From Annulohypoxylon bovei var. microspora (taxonomy: Eukaryota; Ascomycota; Sordariomycetes; Xylariales; Hypoxylaceae): DNA of 64,000 nt. This document shows, one piece after another, positions 37,105 through 48,918 of this stretch. Position numbers and translations under genes: made by a program. Location: positions 186,001-250,000 of the forward strand of contig MU405242.1 of NCBI GenBank assembly GCA_022836615.1, read 5' to 3'. Positions within the stretch are counted from its first letter, which is position 1. Every line of letters begins with the position of its first letter. The notes under the pieces were generated by a model. It ran no database searches, was not told where the DNA came from, and worked only from the letters and a program-made list of their open reading frames with translations.

Positions 37105-39256
37105 GAGACTCTGAGTCGAATATACTTGGTAGTTGGGATATCATCGAGTAGTATGTCAGATATGCTCTAGGGATAATAAGTCATTATTGGAGTTTTTCTA
37201 GGCCTGCAATTTGCAGTCCGCCATTTGTTGTAATTTAGGTCTATATCTGCGGAAGCTCTTCCACGCCAAGGAACAGCAAGGTAGAAAAATCAAGGGATAA
37301 TCTTGTCAGCAACTTTTAATGATTTTCTCTATTTGGATAATCTGGTGACCATGTCTTAGTATTGATGTGACTCTTCGTTAGGACCATCGTACCCGTGCCA
37401 GATGATCCATATGAGATGGGATGAAGGGTGGTGGATGGACACAGACCTACTAATATGCGGCCTCGGACAGTTACATCGTCCACTTATTAGACCAAGAAGG
37501 CCGGGCGCTGACTGGGAGCCCTGTTAGCTAAGATGAGGCTAGATAAAGTTGTTTCTCAGTCGAAAGGAAACAAAATACAATTTTTATCGTGGTCTCTATC
37601 CCACGTGAGTTTACGCGTAAATCATCTGCCCGCATAGTTAATTATAGTAATTCTCTCACCGCCATAAGGGATATTGCATGATGACACGGATAGCCACATC
37701 TAGTAACAGATCAAGTGAGACCAACAAACAAGTTTGTTTAAGCCGAACATGATCGGATGAACTGAGATCATTACTGTAGAATACCACCATATCACGCTCG
37801 GATACATCGACTTCCAGAGGGATCATAGGTATGACTTAAGCTTATCGACGATACTCAATCAAGCAATATAGTCATGCCCTAAGTCTGTGTGTGTCGTATC
37901 TGTAACACATCCGATATCCAGGAAAAGTAATTTGGGGTACATGCGAAACCCCGGGTTGGCAATCGGATGGGCCTTGATCTAGGCTTTCCTAGTTGCCGTG
38001 CTGGAGATCTCTCGAAAGTGGCAGAGACCCATGTTGATCCGGGGTCCGATTGGGTACTTTAAGGCGTCAAGATGAGAAATATTGCGGCATGATTGGCTAG
38101 TCCCCTCGACATTCTAGAGCTGATAGACATGGCCAGATATTCTGAGATCATATCCCTTCCGAATATCTCAGCGGATGATGAGTAGTAGATCCTGAATATC
38201 CATAATAATCGAGCTGTGTAAAAGATGGGAGTAAATCGCTATTTGCGGGACTAGGACTATCAAGTTCAAGAACCCGAACCCACTTCGAGTCTTGGACCTA
38301 CTACTAGACGTTGCCGACTAGCCGGCGCCTTCCGGGGGGCGCTATCCTGCATGCAATCCCTGTCCAGTTAAGACTTTGCCAAGACGTTGACAGCGCTTTG
38401 GCCGTGACGACCTCTTAACTTCAACTCCCTCGCAACATAGTCGAAAGTCCACGTTCAGAGTATGCCTCGTGGGTGTACATAGTAGTATGTGTGAGGGGAG
38501 ATCACCTTACTCATCATAAGAAACGTCTTCTCTCCTTTCGAGTTGCTTAGGTACTATGTACCTATTATGCTATCCTGTTTGGTAGCACGAGTAAACGCTA
38601 CAACACGGCATGGCAACCCTGGACGGCGATCAGGCAAGTTGATAGACTAGCCTGATGTAACAACGTCAAAGAGTACAGGACTTGCGCGGCAAAAACCGTG
38701 GCAACTAAGGTATAACTCGAGATATAGTACATGCTAAGCTCTGGCATATTCAGATCCCGTTCCACTAAGGTCAATTAGACTACTGGAACCCTTGAGATGC
38801 GGTCTTGATCTTCGCTATGGCCTCGGGTCAAAGGCCTTCCGTGCGTGATCAGTGCCACCCGCACAGCTTACCCCGTTATACGGGACGGCAGAGACTGGCA
38901 TCAGATGAGCCGCGTTGGGGCTTTGGTGCTTCCTTTCTCTTGGTACTATACCATGCAACGGTGCATCAGGGGCCTTTAGCTATTAGCGCTCTCACCTAGA
39001 CGAGGCCATAGTCACTATGTCGTCGCCATGGTTACTCCTGCCAAGATATTCTAGCCAGAGGTTGAGCATCTCCGTTCTCAATATGCCCCCCTGGACACGG
39101 CTCGTTTTACCATCCACACATCCGCCTAATGATGCCTACGTCCTGACACGCACCGGAACCCTCCTTCAACCACGTCCCGAATGATTATTATGTTCTGAAA
39201 ATCTTGGCATTGTTTCTGGGACTCCTGCCATCCGATCAACATGCCGTGCCATTTGA

Positions 39257-39264
39257 TATATAAG
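39257..39264 (+). promoter_or_regulatory. Probable TATA box of secreted protein B gene
   Basis: TATATAAG, lying about 115 bases before the first predicted 5'UTR intron and followed by a pyrimidine-rich stretch (TCTCTTTTTTTTATC near 39289-39303) typical of highly expressed fungal promoters. Confidence 0.55.
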
Positions 39265-39371
39265 ATGGTGTTCAGTTCGTCTAGTTATGTCTCTTTTTTT
39301 TATCATTCCATTCACCAATCCAAAGACATCTTCAGATCTCTCAATCCATTCTTTCATTCATTCCTTCAGAG

Positions 39372-39557
39372 GTGAGCTTTCAGCTTCTATTCCCAGCTTC
39401 GCCTGACAATCTCAGCTAACATTGAAACAGCTGTGCTCGTTGTTCACTTCACTCTTTTTACTTATACACTCATTAGAACTTTCGAGGTAAGTGAAACAAT
39501 AGCAACTGGACCCGAGCCAGAATCATCATCAGCGGCATAGCTAACTCACTCACACAG
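39372..39557 (+). other. Two predicted 5'UTR introns of secreted protein B gene
   Basis: Predicted introns are 39372-39430 (GTGAGC donor, GCTAAC branch, ACAG acceptor) and 39487-39557 (GTAAGT donor, GCTAAC branch, ACAG acceptor), with a 56-nt non-coding exon between. Both acceptors are followed by the same CTGTGCTC. Confidence 0.65.
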
Positions 39558-39627
39558 CTGTGCTCATATTATATTCTAATATTTTTTTAATTAACCAACA
39601 CTCTCACTACAACACCCACCATTCAAA

Positions 39628-40151
39628 ATGAAGGCCTCTACCATCTTCGCCAGCGCTCTTGCCGCTTTCGCCACCGCTGCTCCTACCAGCACCCCTGAGA
39701 AGCGCAGCAGCGTCGACCTTGCCGCTTTCAACAACTTCGGCTTCGCCAACCAGGACCTCCAGTACCTGCTCGCTGTCAACGGATTCAACCTCCAGGCCTT
39801 CGCCCAGCTCTCTGCCTTCAACAACCTCAACATCGGTGGCTTCGAGAGCCTGTTCTCCGGCAACAGCTTCGACATCAACGCCCTGCTCGAGCTCCAGCAG
39901 ATCGCTCTCCTGTCCCAGCTCGGTGGACTCGGTGTCTTCAGCAACTTCGACCTCGGCTCTCTCCAGCTCGACGTCTTCGACCTCGGCCTCCTCGGTGGCA
40001 TTGGCAGCTTCGATGTCTCCTCTCTCATCCAACAGAGCTTGGTTCCTCAGCTCCAGACTGTCATCCAACAGACCCGTGAGTATTCCTGTGATCTCCATCA
40101 ACACCCCTGAAGCTAATCATCGCCATAGAAATAAACACTGTTGTCCTATAA
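39628..40151 (+). CDS. Small secreted Leu/Phe/Asn-rich protein B, family unknown
   Basis: Exons 39628-40075 and 40129-40151 give 156 aa; the 53-nt intron has a GTGAGT donor and GCTAAT branch. Residues 1-18 are a signal peptide (MKASTIFASALAAFATAA), followed by a short pro-like segment ending in KR. The mature chain has irregular hydrophobic repeats in which Phe-Asn/Asp pairs alternate with Leu-rich stretches (AAFNNFGFANQDLQYLL, SAFNNLNIGGFESLF, LLELQQIALLSQLGGLG, SNFDLGSLQLDVFDLGLLGG). It has no Cys, so it is neither a hydrophobin nor a Cys-rich effector. A spaced, C-ending codon bias, a TATA box and 5'UTR introns all suggest strong expression. It could be a self-assembling wall or surface protein, but no family is recognised. 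Reading through the intron would give a 160-residue variant with a different tail. Confidence 0.85.
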
Positions 40152-43100
40152 ACAGTCCCATAATTTACTAGCACACATCTCATCTCGAGGCTACTGTTTA
40201 ATGGAGTGAGTGTGTCTACATCGCAGGGACGCGATTCAGTGGGGGGATGAGTGGCAGATTGAGAAATATCCCCGAGTCTTTTTTGTTTTTTATGTAAACC
40301 ACCGTTGTTTCCTCGCCGGCTAGATAATACTATTGATTCATTGGGCTCATATCTCGATATTTCTACCAAACAGCTGCAGGGGATGCTACAAGCCGGTTGC
40401 GGGTCTTCGGTCAGAGTGGAAAGGGGGGACACAGGCATAGCAAGGGTAGAGTGAATGAGAATGGGATTCATTGGGTTTTCTGGAGATGATTCTTATCAAG
40501 TTTACCACTCATTGGGATAATATATCGGTCTTTAAACTACCTACCTACCCACCTATCTCGAGTCTTCTGTGATTTTCTGGTGCCTCTTACTTTTTTTACC
40601 TGGCAAAAATTGAATCCCCGCAAAGCAACTAATAGAAACATTGAAACTTACTTGAACATGATATTCTGGGGAGAAGATATCGCGTGCGTTTGATCGCTTG
40701 GTTGTGAAACTTCGGATGTGCCCATCAAACGTAAAACAGCAAGTTCTCAATCAGGTGATCATGCGATGCGCCTGTCGAAAATATGGTGATAATAGAGGAA
40801 ATATTAATAGATCCTAATAACTACTACCTATTTGAACGTCGTGTTGCTTTCCTTTCGCCACCATGAGCATGTTATCATGCCATGCGTAGGGGACTATTTG
40901 CATCGCGAAGGACTTCTAACCAATCTTCATAAGGGACAGACTGCCGAAGCCGGAAAGGAATAGAAACACTTGAGGGGCTAAGGAAAAATGAATTATTTTT
41001 CGATAGTTATTTGGTATCGTATAAAGAATTGAACGAGTTATATAAGTAGGTAGGTAGTGAGATAGAAGTTGAAATTATTAACCCCCTTTTCCCCTTATAT
41101 ATCTAGTACTACTTCCCACATTCCGATTTCAAAGACATAAAGAATGAGCGTCAAAATGTCATAACCACTTAATATATATCATTCCAACTCATTCAATTTA
41201 CCAGTCCCCTATCTGCTAATAAGCATTTGAAAGATGCAAAAGTCACATCTCAAAGAACACTGTACCTAACGAGTGGGTGGTCGTTAAATTTGAAGGCCTT
41301 TAGTCAGTTTTATTGAAAGACATGAACTTCATATTTCAATTTAAGTGTATGTCGTTAGTAGCGTAAATGATATCCGTAAAGGTAGGTCCATATGAAGGAT
41401 GTTTCTTCAACGTCTTTGTTTCCTTGACTGGCTTAAGTTCATCACACCCCTTCCTGAAAACATCTTCATGTAATAACTCAATTGCACCCGCGAGAGCTGG
41501 ACTCTGATTAGCTGAAAGTGTGAGATTGTGTATTGGGTTTGGTCCACCAGGTCAGGTGAGTTATATTCAAAGGGGACCGTACACTCAAACTACCTAGGTA
41601 CCTATTAGCTAGGGAGATAGCATGTCATCAAAATAGATTATCTATTTCTTTTGGCCAAGAATGATTACACTAGATAGAAATAACTGGGGTTCAATAACGT
41701 AGTATATAGACCTTTTAGCAGCATCGAGAGAAGGGAGGACCTGCGTATGTCAAGGTGCCCCATATACTTACCTAACTACCTACCTACCCAACATTAGAAT
41801 CAGAAGGTAGGAAAGGTGTTGAAACTGAAAATGTTTAAGGAATAGAGTAGGTATCTAGGTACCTAGCTATTCACCTAACGTCGAAATAAGTTGAAGTTAT
41901 ATCTCTAAGTAGGTACTAACTATATGACTTCAGAAACAGCTGTAAAGTATTAGATACGTAGGTAGGTACCTAGGTAAGGAAGCTCACAAACCAGAATTGA
42001 ATCATCATACTATATCTGGATTGTCCTCCGCTTTAACCGTATGTAATACTCACCTAGGTAGGGCTATCCGATACTGAAGTGTATTTTATATTCTCGGTAA
42101 CTACCTAAGTGCTTACATTGCAGTATAGGACGGTAATAAGCCAGAGCAAGTTCATGCCACGACGCACCATCTAAAGCCAATTGTTGGACAATGGAAGAAG
42201 AAAATCTGATCGACTCCTGTAAGCAGAAATCTTGATCCCGTCATTGCCGTGTTAAGAGAGCCAATCACGGTGAGAAGGTCTAGGGCACTGCACCGATCTC
42301 TACTTCATATGCAAGCCTCGCGGACTGCCGGCATCGTCGTCATACCGATCTAGAGCCTCACCATGTACATCTACTATTCCTAGGTGGACTTCTGTCTAGA
42401 ATCTAGATTGCTATCCATATTTCCTATGCCGAAGACAACTGTATGAGATTCCCCGAATTCGCTCCGTAGCCTCCTAGACGCTATCTACTCACCTAGGTAG
42501 GTAGTGAGAAAAGTTTAACAGCATTAACCTTATCATTGAATGCAAGTTTGAGTTATGAAAGGGTTGGAAAGACGATGAACGATATGGTATGTAGATAGGT
42601 AGTACCCAAGTACCTAGATTGCGGCTCCGCCGACTCGGGAAAGAAAGAAAAGGGATACGGGGTTAGCGACGAATGATATGCCTCGAAAAGAACGAGTTCG
42701 TATCTCCCCAATGCCACCAATCCGGCTCAGACATACCTAGGTAGGTACGTAAAGACGAAGTAAGGATCGCTTCATACTTCCCCCATCCCCGTCATCGAGT
42801 GGCTTGAGACCAGTGTTTGACCAGTACTGCAGCCAGCCTCATTGACCTAATTAATAACAGGAAACCCTCATAATATATTAACAATACAACGTGAAGCAGG
42901 CTGCTACGCACAATATATTTTACCTGTACTACCAGCACTACCTAACTAGATCAACGGTTTCGGGAGTCTAGAAATTTACTATCGCTGCATTGCCAATCAC
43001 CATGCCTAATGCTCCCTATCTTCTCTTGTCTGGGTGCCCAACGCACACTATTGATTTAGTCGCGCTGTCAGCTTCGGTTACACAGTCTTCCGGATTCCTC

Positions 43101-44406
43101 ATTCGACGCTCAGCGCCCAGTAAGATATCTCAACCGGAGTTACAGATCGTGCAAGCGTCATAGGAGCAATGAGAGAATTTTTGGGACGTGTTAGCGCATA
43201 CATTACATATCAGACAGAAAGGTGGAAACCGGTCAGCGACCTATTCCTGTCCTATCCCATGGCTTGATGGCTGCATGGCCGTGGGGGCCGTCAAGGTAGG
43301 ACGACCGGGCGACTTGGATGTGTCGAAGCCGACCGAAAGTGATCTACGAAAGCCAAGCAGGTTGAAATTCCGAAATGTTTTCATAACTTGAATTGCTTGT
43401 ACCTGCATAGTCATAACCGCTCCCTGGCCACCCGAGGGGATTTCGTTTTGCATGAACGCGAGGGAAGAGAAGGTGATTATTATTTATTGACGGGTTGGAT
43501 GAGAGCTGAGCATGCGGATGCTGCGGTGTGAGATCTCAGCCACGGTGCGCAGGGTTGCGGACGCGTCAACTTTCTGACTCGGTTCGAGTGTGCCGTCTCT
43601 TTGCATATGGTATACAGAGATCACACACAGCATGTGGTTTGCTTGGATAGTAGAAGATGATATGGAAAATCACTCTACTGATGACATATTCCAAGACCAT
43701 CTGCTTGCCAATGGAGATATATATGTAAGTTCCGGTATCAATATCAACTTTCGCCGCCCCGTACCCCGTAGCACAGTGCATAATAGGGGTAAATCCCTAA
43801 TTAAACACCGTAATCTCAACACCGTAATCATCCCATCCCACGCTATTAGTCAGTTAGTCTGTTCTGTTAGGTAGCCCTGTAGCCAGCAGCCCAGTAGCCC
43901 TAGAGCCCATCCTTCGGGCTACAATGGCAGCGGAACCATAAGACGATCCCCCAGTGTGGGACCCCGTGTAAGACGTGTCGCTAAAAACGAACTGGTTTTG
44001 CACTTGCATGCTACAACGTCGGGGGCAGTGCAGGTCTGTCCGTCCATAATTGGCTACATGTGCGTTTCGCTAGCCCTATGACGGTTGAGGCCAACTAAAG
44101 TCATAAACTCCTTTGCGGATCTTGGTCTTGCAGGTCTTGGTGGCTGGAACCTGCACATCTTGGCACAACACCACTCTCTCGTCTCGTCGTTGCACAACTC
44201 CGTCGGGTCCGTCGAGGATGCCCTAGTCTATCGCCAGCGAAATACCAAACCCCGTCTCTCGTTTTCGCATATACATAATAATGCTTAGTGGTTAGGCGAA
44301 TTAATTAATCCAAGTCATAATTACCTACTATAGACCTTCGTGGAGAAGTCCTGAGCTCGAGAGACACGGATCACGAAGCGCCCCCTCCCCTCACTGTAAA
44401 CTCGCC
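40152..44406. other. 4.3-kb intergenic region with dense CCTAGGTAGGTA-type words
   Basis: No gene is supportable. The part 41.5-42.8 kb is unusually rich in TACCTAGGTAGGTA-like words. The GC-richer 43.0-44.4 kb part probably contains the promoter and leader of the membrane protein gene. Confidence 0.6.
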
Positions 44407-45312
44407 ATGCGGCGCTCTTACCTGCTGCTGGCCCTCGTGGCCGGTGCTACCGCGGGGAATGTCGCGCAGCCGCGAAGATCAATCGAGCGCGATCTAACCA
44501 TAGAGTCGAGAAACCCGTCCGAAATCCCTCAATCGGTCGAGGCACGGATTATCTCCAGTAGGCAGGAAACAGTCGAGCTCACGAACCGGCAACACAAGCG
44601 CGACGACCCCTACGACGACGACTTCAAGAAACACCTAGAAGACGTGGAGGATAAACACAAAGAGGACGAGGACGACGACGACAACAACACTTCTTCCCGG
44701 CCGCCCGGCCCTCCCGGCGGCACCATAGCGGGCGTAGTAATCGGGGTCGTGATCGCGATCCTGGCCGCCCTCGCGCTGTGGTACTTCCTGCGGATCCGCC
44801 CGCGGCGCCGGCAGCGGCAGCTGCAGGCCGCGGCCAAGGAGGCGGAGATCGAGAACGGGTACGCGATGACGCCGGTCTCCACCAGGTCGCCAGGCGGCGC
44901 CGCCGCGAGCAGCCCCTCCGAGCACATCCGCTGGGCGCCGACCCCGTACCCCGAGCGCGCGCCCTCCATCCGCACCGGCTCGTCCATGTCCGGGCTGGCC
45001 CTGCCCACGCCCGCCCTGACGTACTCGCCGTCCGTCACCACGACGGCCGCCTCGCCCCCCTCGCCGCCTGAGCCGCGCCATCCGCAGCAGCAGCAGCAAC
45101 AAGAGTCGTATATTCACCGTGACATCCCGAGCGAGAAGCCGCCTTCGTATGATGCTATAACGGCACTCCAGTCGTCCGAGCCCCAGCCCGAGGCCTCCGC
45201 GTACCAGATGGGCCAGGTTCCGATAGAGCAGGAGCCACCCATGTACCACTTGCCGTCGATGCCGCAGTATGGCCCGACGAACGGGAGTGGGGAGCATATG
45301 CCCCGGTATTGA
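44407..45312 (+). CDS. Single-pass plasma-membrane protein with cytoplasmic PPxY motifs
   Basis: Intronless, 301 aa. It has a signal peptide (residues 1 to about 16), a short ectodomain with a Lys-Arg site (64-65), an acidic run (DEDDDDNN, about 87-94), and a Pro/Gly hinge. A single transmembrane helix at about 105-128 (TIAGVVIGVVIAILAALALWYF) is followed by a stop-transfer cluster RIRPRRRQR. The ~170-residue cytoplasmic tail is Pro/Ser/Thr-rich, has a polyglutamine run, and carries two PY motifs, PPSY (245-248) and PPMY (277-280), the classic binding sites for WW domains of Rsp5/Nedd4 E3 ligases. The architecture recalls Mid2/WSC-like wall sensors, but the ectodomain is short and lacks a WSC domain, so I do not assign that family. 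A ubiquitin-ligase adaptor or a substrate sorted by ubiquitin are both consistent. Confidence 0.8.
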   Translation: MRRSYLLLALVAGATAGNVAQPRRSIERDLTIESRNPSEIPQSVEARIISSRQETVELTNRQHKRDDPYDDDFKKHLEDVEDKHKEDEDDDDNNTSSRPPGPPGGTIAGVVIGVVIAILAALALWYFLRIRPRRRQRQLQAAAKEAEIENGYAMTPVSTRSPGGAAASSPSEHIRWAPTPYPERAPSIRTGSSMSGLALPTPALTYSPSVTTTAASPPSPPEPRHPQQQQQQESYIHRDIPSEKPPSYDAITALQSSEPQPEASAYQMGQVPIEQEPPMYHLPSMPQYGPTNGSGEHMPRY

Positions 45313-46097
45313 GGAGGGGGAGGTGTGCTGGGAGGGTAGCGGAGGAATTAAGCTAAGTTAGGTTCTAGGCTGTTTATCTACACGGGGGAGGCAGAGGGAA
45401 GGGAAGGAAAATGAAAGGGGGCTTTAAGGTTTAGCGATCAATATATCCCAGGATGTCCCAACAAACTACGATTTTCACTTCGTCAAATCACGCAGGTTGG
45501 AGAGGACGGCTCTTTTTTTGCTAGCTAGCTAAAGGCGTACGAGACTGAAGAATCGACGATTGATTGATTGACTGATTGATTGATTGCTTGGATTATTTTT
45601 TGGAAGTTTTCTATGTTACGAGGACAGGAAGAAAAAGAAAAGCGACAGTTCTGTTCCCCTTATAAATGCCTGTAGAAATCCTTTGAGTAGGAATAATAAC
45701 GATGGATGGTGTGCGCGTAACTCCTGTCCCCGTATCTCTCGAAAAGCCGAATATGAAATACATTGTGTCCTGAGACTGAACCGTATCCAGTAAGTAGTAA
45801 TATTTGCTCGAATGAATAAGCCTAGCCGCTCGGGGAATTCGCAGATATGCTGGTGCGTAAACGTAGAATATTGCTGTAGATGCAGATGTAAATGTAGGTG
45901 TAAATCTGGTGATACAACTTTGCGTAGGTAGGTGGTAAAAAAAAGGATTATTTCGTTGAAAGAAAAAACCTCGTCAGTCGCGTCATTTTGCATCGTGAAA
46001 CATTTCGTCAAAACATTGGGGGGGGTTCCGATATTATGAGCCAAGGCGTGAGATAGATTAAGAACTCATCTGTTGTATTTAGCATTTTAAACTTGAG
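45313..46097. other. 0.8-kb intergenic region between converging genes
   Basis: It separates the 3' ends of the PPxY membrane protein gene and the RBR ligase gene. It includes a GATT repeat and a T-rich stretch. No gene is seen. Confidence 0.6.
45558..45586. repeat. GATT tetranucleotide repeat
   Basis: About seven GATT units with one GACT variant. Confidence 0.85.
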
Positions 46098-48918
46098 TTA
46101 TGCAGCGAGGCCGTCGGAATTCGGCTCGACGTGGTTCACCCACTCGTACACGCGATGCATGCCGCGTCCGGGGCCGGTGAGCCCGGCAAGAACGGAATCT
46201 TTGGGCGACGTCGACGCCGCGCGCTCTCGGCGCCGCACTCGGGGGACCGACTCGTAGAATGCCGGCTCGTCGACGTAGCCGCGGGTCGAAGCTCTTCTCG
46301 GGAGCATGCGCTCCGGGATTCGGTTGGCTCGCGGTCCGTCGTAGAAGTCATCGTCCACGGTGTGTCTCCGTGATAACATAGGGGTCGGCCCCAGCGGGAT
46401 CTGCGGGATAGGGGGCGGGCCCATAGCTCGCGGGGGAGCCGGGGGAGGAGGTGCGGGTTGCCCGAAGGAGTGATGGTTTGCGTTGTTGTTTTGACGCTGT
46501 TCGAACCGGTCCGCGAGCCGGCGTTCCATTGAGTTAGCACGATTACCAATACCGCGTGCTCTGGCTACTCCAGTAACATAGTCTCCAATGACCGAGTTTG
46601 CTCTGTCGAACGGTGCTACCGGCGGTGGTGCAGGCGCTGGCGGTGCAACTACAGTCTGTGCTCGGCGTCTGTATTCATCGTGCATGAAGTGTCCCGCATT
46701 GCCTCCAATATCTTCGGGTTCCATATACTCATCTTCCGTTTCTTCGAACTGTTGTGCGAGTCGTCGTGCAAATTCCTCGTCCTGTCGTTCCTGTCGCCCC
46801 TGGTGAAAACGTCTGAGAAACCTCTCATCATCGTAGGGGTTTGGCTGGGCTCGCAATCCGGTGCCGGGCGAGCGTCGTCTGGCATCCATGGCCGGTACTG
46901 TAGGTAACGGGGCGCTTCGAAGATTAAGCCTCTCGCGGTCTATCACCGGTTCCGGGATCTGCATGTGGTCGAGGTGATCTATCTCTGCGGCGTCGTAGTT
47001 AAACCAGGGGCATTCACAAGTCTTCCATTTTAGCCCACATATCATACAAAACTCGGCACCACAACGACTAGATGCTTTTGTTAGACAGACCACACGGAAC
47101 GGATTGTTAATAAAAAAACGATAGCATACCAAGTCATGTGGTTGCACCCTTCCTTCAGCTCGACCATGTTCCTACAGCTGTAGCAGCGCTGCCACCCCTC
47201 CTCCTTGGCCTGCTGTAGGAACTGGTTCATCTCCTCGTCTACGGGACACGGGCCGGAGCCGTGCCATCTATTGTTGCAGTCGCAGCAGACTCGGGTCTGA
47301 CAGGTCCCGCACTTGCCCACCTTGCGGCCGTTCTGGTGCCGCTGGATCTGCTCGGGCCTGATCCACTGCCCGCACCTCTTACCTGGGCAGTAGACTCGGT
47401 TCCGGGTGGAAAATTCGTGGAACTTGCGGTTCCAGGTCTTCTTGAAGTCGATGCCGAACAGGCTGTCGACGTGCTTCAGCGGGATGCAGTCCGCCGTGCA
47501 GCACCGGGGCGGCATCTGCGCCGGGTCCTTGACCGAGAGCTTGAAGCTGCGCTTGAGGCACGACTTGCACATGCGGTGCCCGCATTTTAGCTTAGCCGTC
47601 TTCGCCGCCGAGAGGTCGTCGAGGCAGACGACGCATTCCACCCTACGAAAGATAAGTCTATTAGGCTTACTTGCCTTACTTTTTTATTTTTATTTTTAAG
47701 GATTCGTTATAAATATGCACTTACATCTTCGAGTGCTTATCGGGAGGCGATTGTAGTCCTGCGCCCATAAAGCTATTCAGAAATGCTGCAGAACGTCTTG
47801 AGGAGGAGCTCATACTCTGCGTCGTCACATGGGAACTGGGGGCGGTATGCGCCCGGGGAAGCGCGGGCTTTTCGGGGTACGCCGCATCAGACTCATAATA
47901 CCTCCTCCGGTGTTGTCTGGATAAAAAATTCATGATTAACGTGGTTGGTTTTCGTCGTCATCGTCATAGCTACTCACTTCTTAGACGAAGAACTAGGCCC
48001 TCCTGCATCGTACCGGTCCGGGTCTCGATCTCGAAGTCGATAGCTGCGTCTCATGGAAGAACTTCGCGAATCTATGTTCCGTGTAGGCCGCGGTACGGAT
48101 TTGGACCTGGCTCGCAAACGGATTTTGTTGTCAACAAATTCGGGCTCGTCGTCGCTCTCTTCCCTGTAAGCAGACCTGTCTCGATGTCTCTGCCGATGTC
48201 GTCGACGCTCGGTCCGGTCAACAGGAAGTGGGGGCGGAGGCGGTGTTACCGGTACTTCAGCCGGTCTCTTGCGATTTCTACGCTGTAGCCTTAGATCCTG
48301 GGTAGATGACGTCGACGTATCGGAGTCAACACTTGTGCTTCTCGATGAAGATGGCGATGGAAGTCTCGAAGTTGGCCTTGAACGATACATAGGAGTAACA
48401 GGAGTGGACCTCGGGGGCGTTGAAAGTTCGTATGTCTCATCATCTCCGCTACTGCTCGCTACACTTCGGGCCTTCGACTGCGCTCTCGACCTCACTTTTG
48501 ACTGCGTCCTGGGCCTCGATCTGGATCTGAGTCTCGATATCATCTGGTCCTGCTCCTCGTCGTCGTCATCGTCCTCTTCCACTTCGAGGTATACGGCCCG
48601 GCCTTTACCGTTCCGGCTCGAAGCGCGGGCGGCCCGAGTCAGTTGCTGTTGCTGCGGATGAGGCATTGGGTCGGGAATGTCTACTTCGTCGTCGTCAGAG
48701 TCGTCGTCGTCGGACAGTGGTGGACCTCGTTGGGAATAATAATTTGAGCTCCAGCCGGCGGGCCTTCGTATTTCAGGTGCTCTGGGTCGGTAAGGCAGCG
48801 AATGGGGGGCGGGAGGATGTCGTGAGTCCCAATCATGGTGGCGAGATGGGGAGGGACTGCGTGTCTGGTGTCGACGTCTGGACCGGTGCTTGGCTGCCGC
48901 ATGCTGGGAATGTGCCAT
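46098..48918 (-). CDS. RBR-type (RING1-IBR-RING2) E3 ubiquitin ligase
   Basis: Four exons on the minus strand, 48918-47978, 47916-47725, 47642-47130 and 47067-46098, give 871 aa. Residues 1-378 are disordered, rich in Arg/Ser, acidic runs and polyproline. RING1 starts at C381 (CVVCLDDL, then CGHRMCKSCLKRSF), the IBR follows (CPGKRCGQWI, CGTCQTRVCCDCN, HGSGPCP), then RING2 (CYSCRNMVELKEGCNHMTCRCGAEFC). The Cys of HMTC (C549) corresponds to the catalytic Rcat Cys of Ariadne-type ligases, and its codon is split by intron 3. The ~300-residue C-terminal tail includes a charged helical block (RQERQDEEFARRLAQQF) and Pro-rich stretches. RBR enzymes pass ubiquitin from E2 to their own Cys and then to substrate. 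Related fungal genes are common, but the substrate is unknown. Confidence 0.93.

Larger units (their letters stand above)
37105..39627. other. 2.5-kb intergenic region, long promoter and leader of gene B
   Basis: No gene is visible. It includes a TATATAAG box at 39257-39264 and, downstream, two apparent 5'UTR introns of the second secreted-protein gene. A GC-richer part near 38280-38420 has no reading frame of interest. Confidence 0.6.

Noticed and set aside
39607..40104. 165-codon minus-strand frame antisense to secreted protein B
   Set aside because: It is a shadow caused by the strong codon bias of the real gene; the plus frame has the signal peptide and proper splice sites.
43241..43453. 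Possible small minus-strand gene with an intron (GTACAA donor)
   Set aside because: Weak donor, no convincing second exon and no recognisable product.
44635..45297. 220-codon minus-strand frame antisense to the PPxY membrane protein
   Set aside because: GC-rich shadow; Arg/Gly-rich low-complexity product without structure, whereas the plus frame has a signal peptide and a membrane helix.
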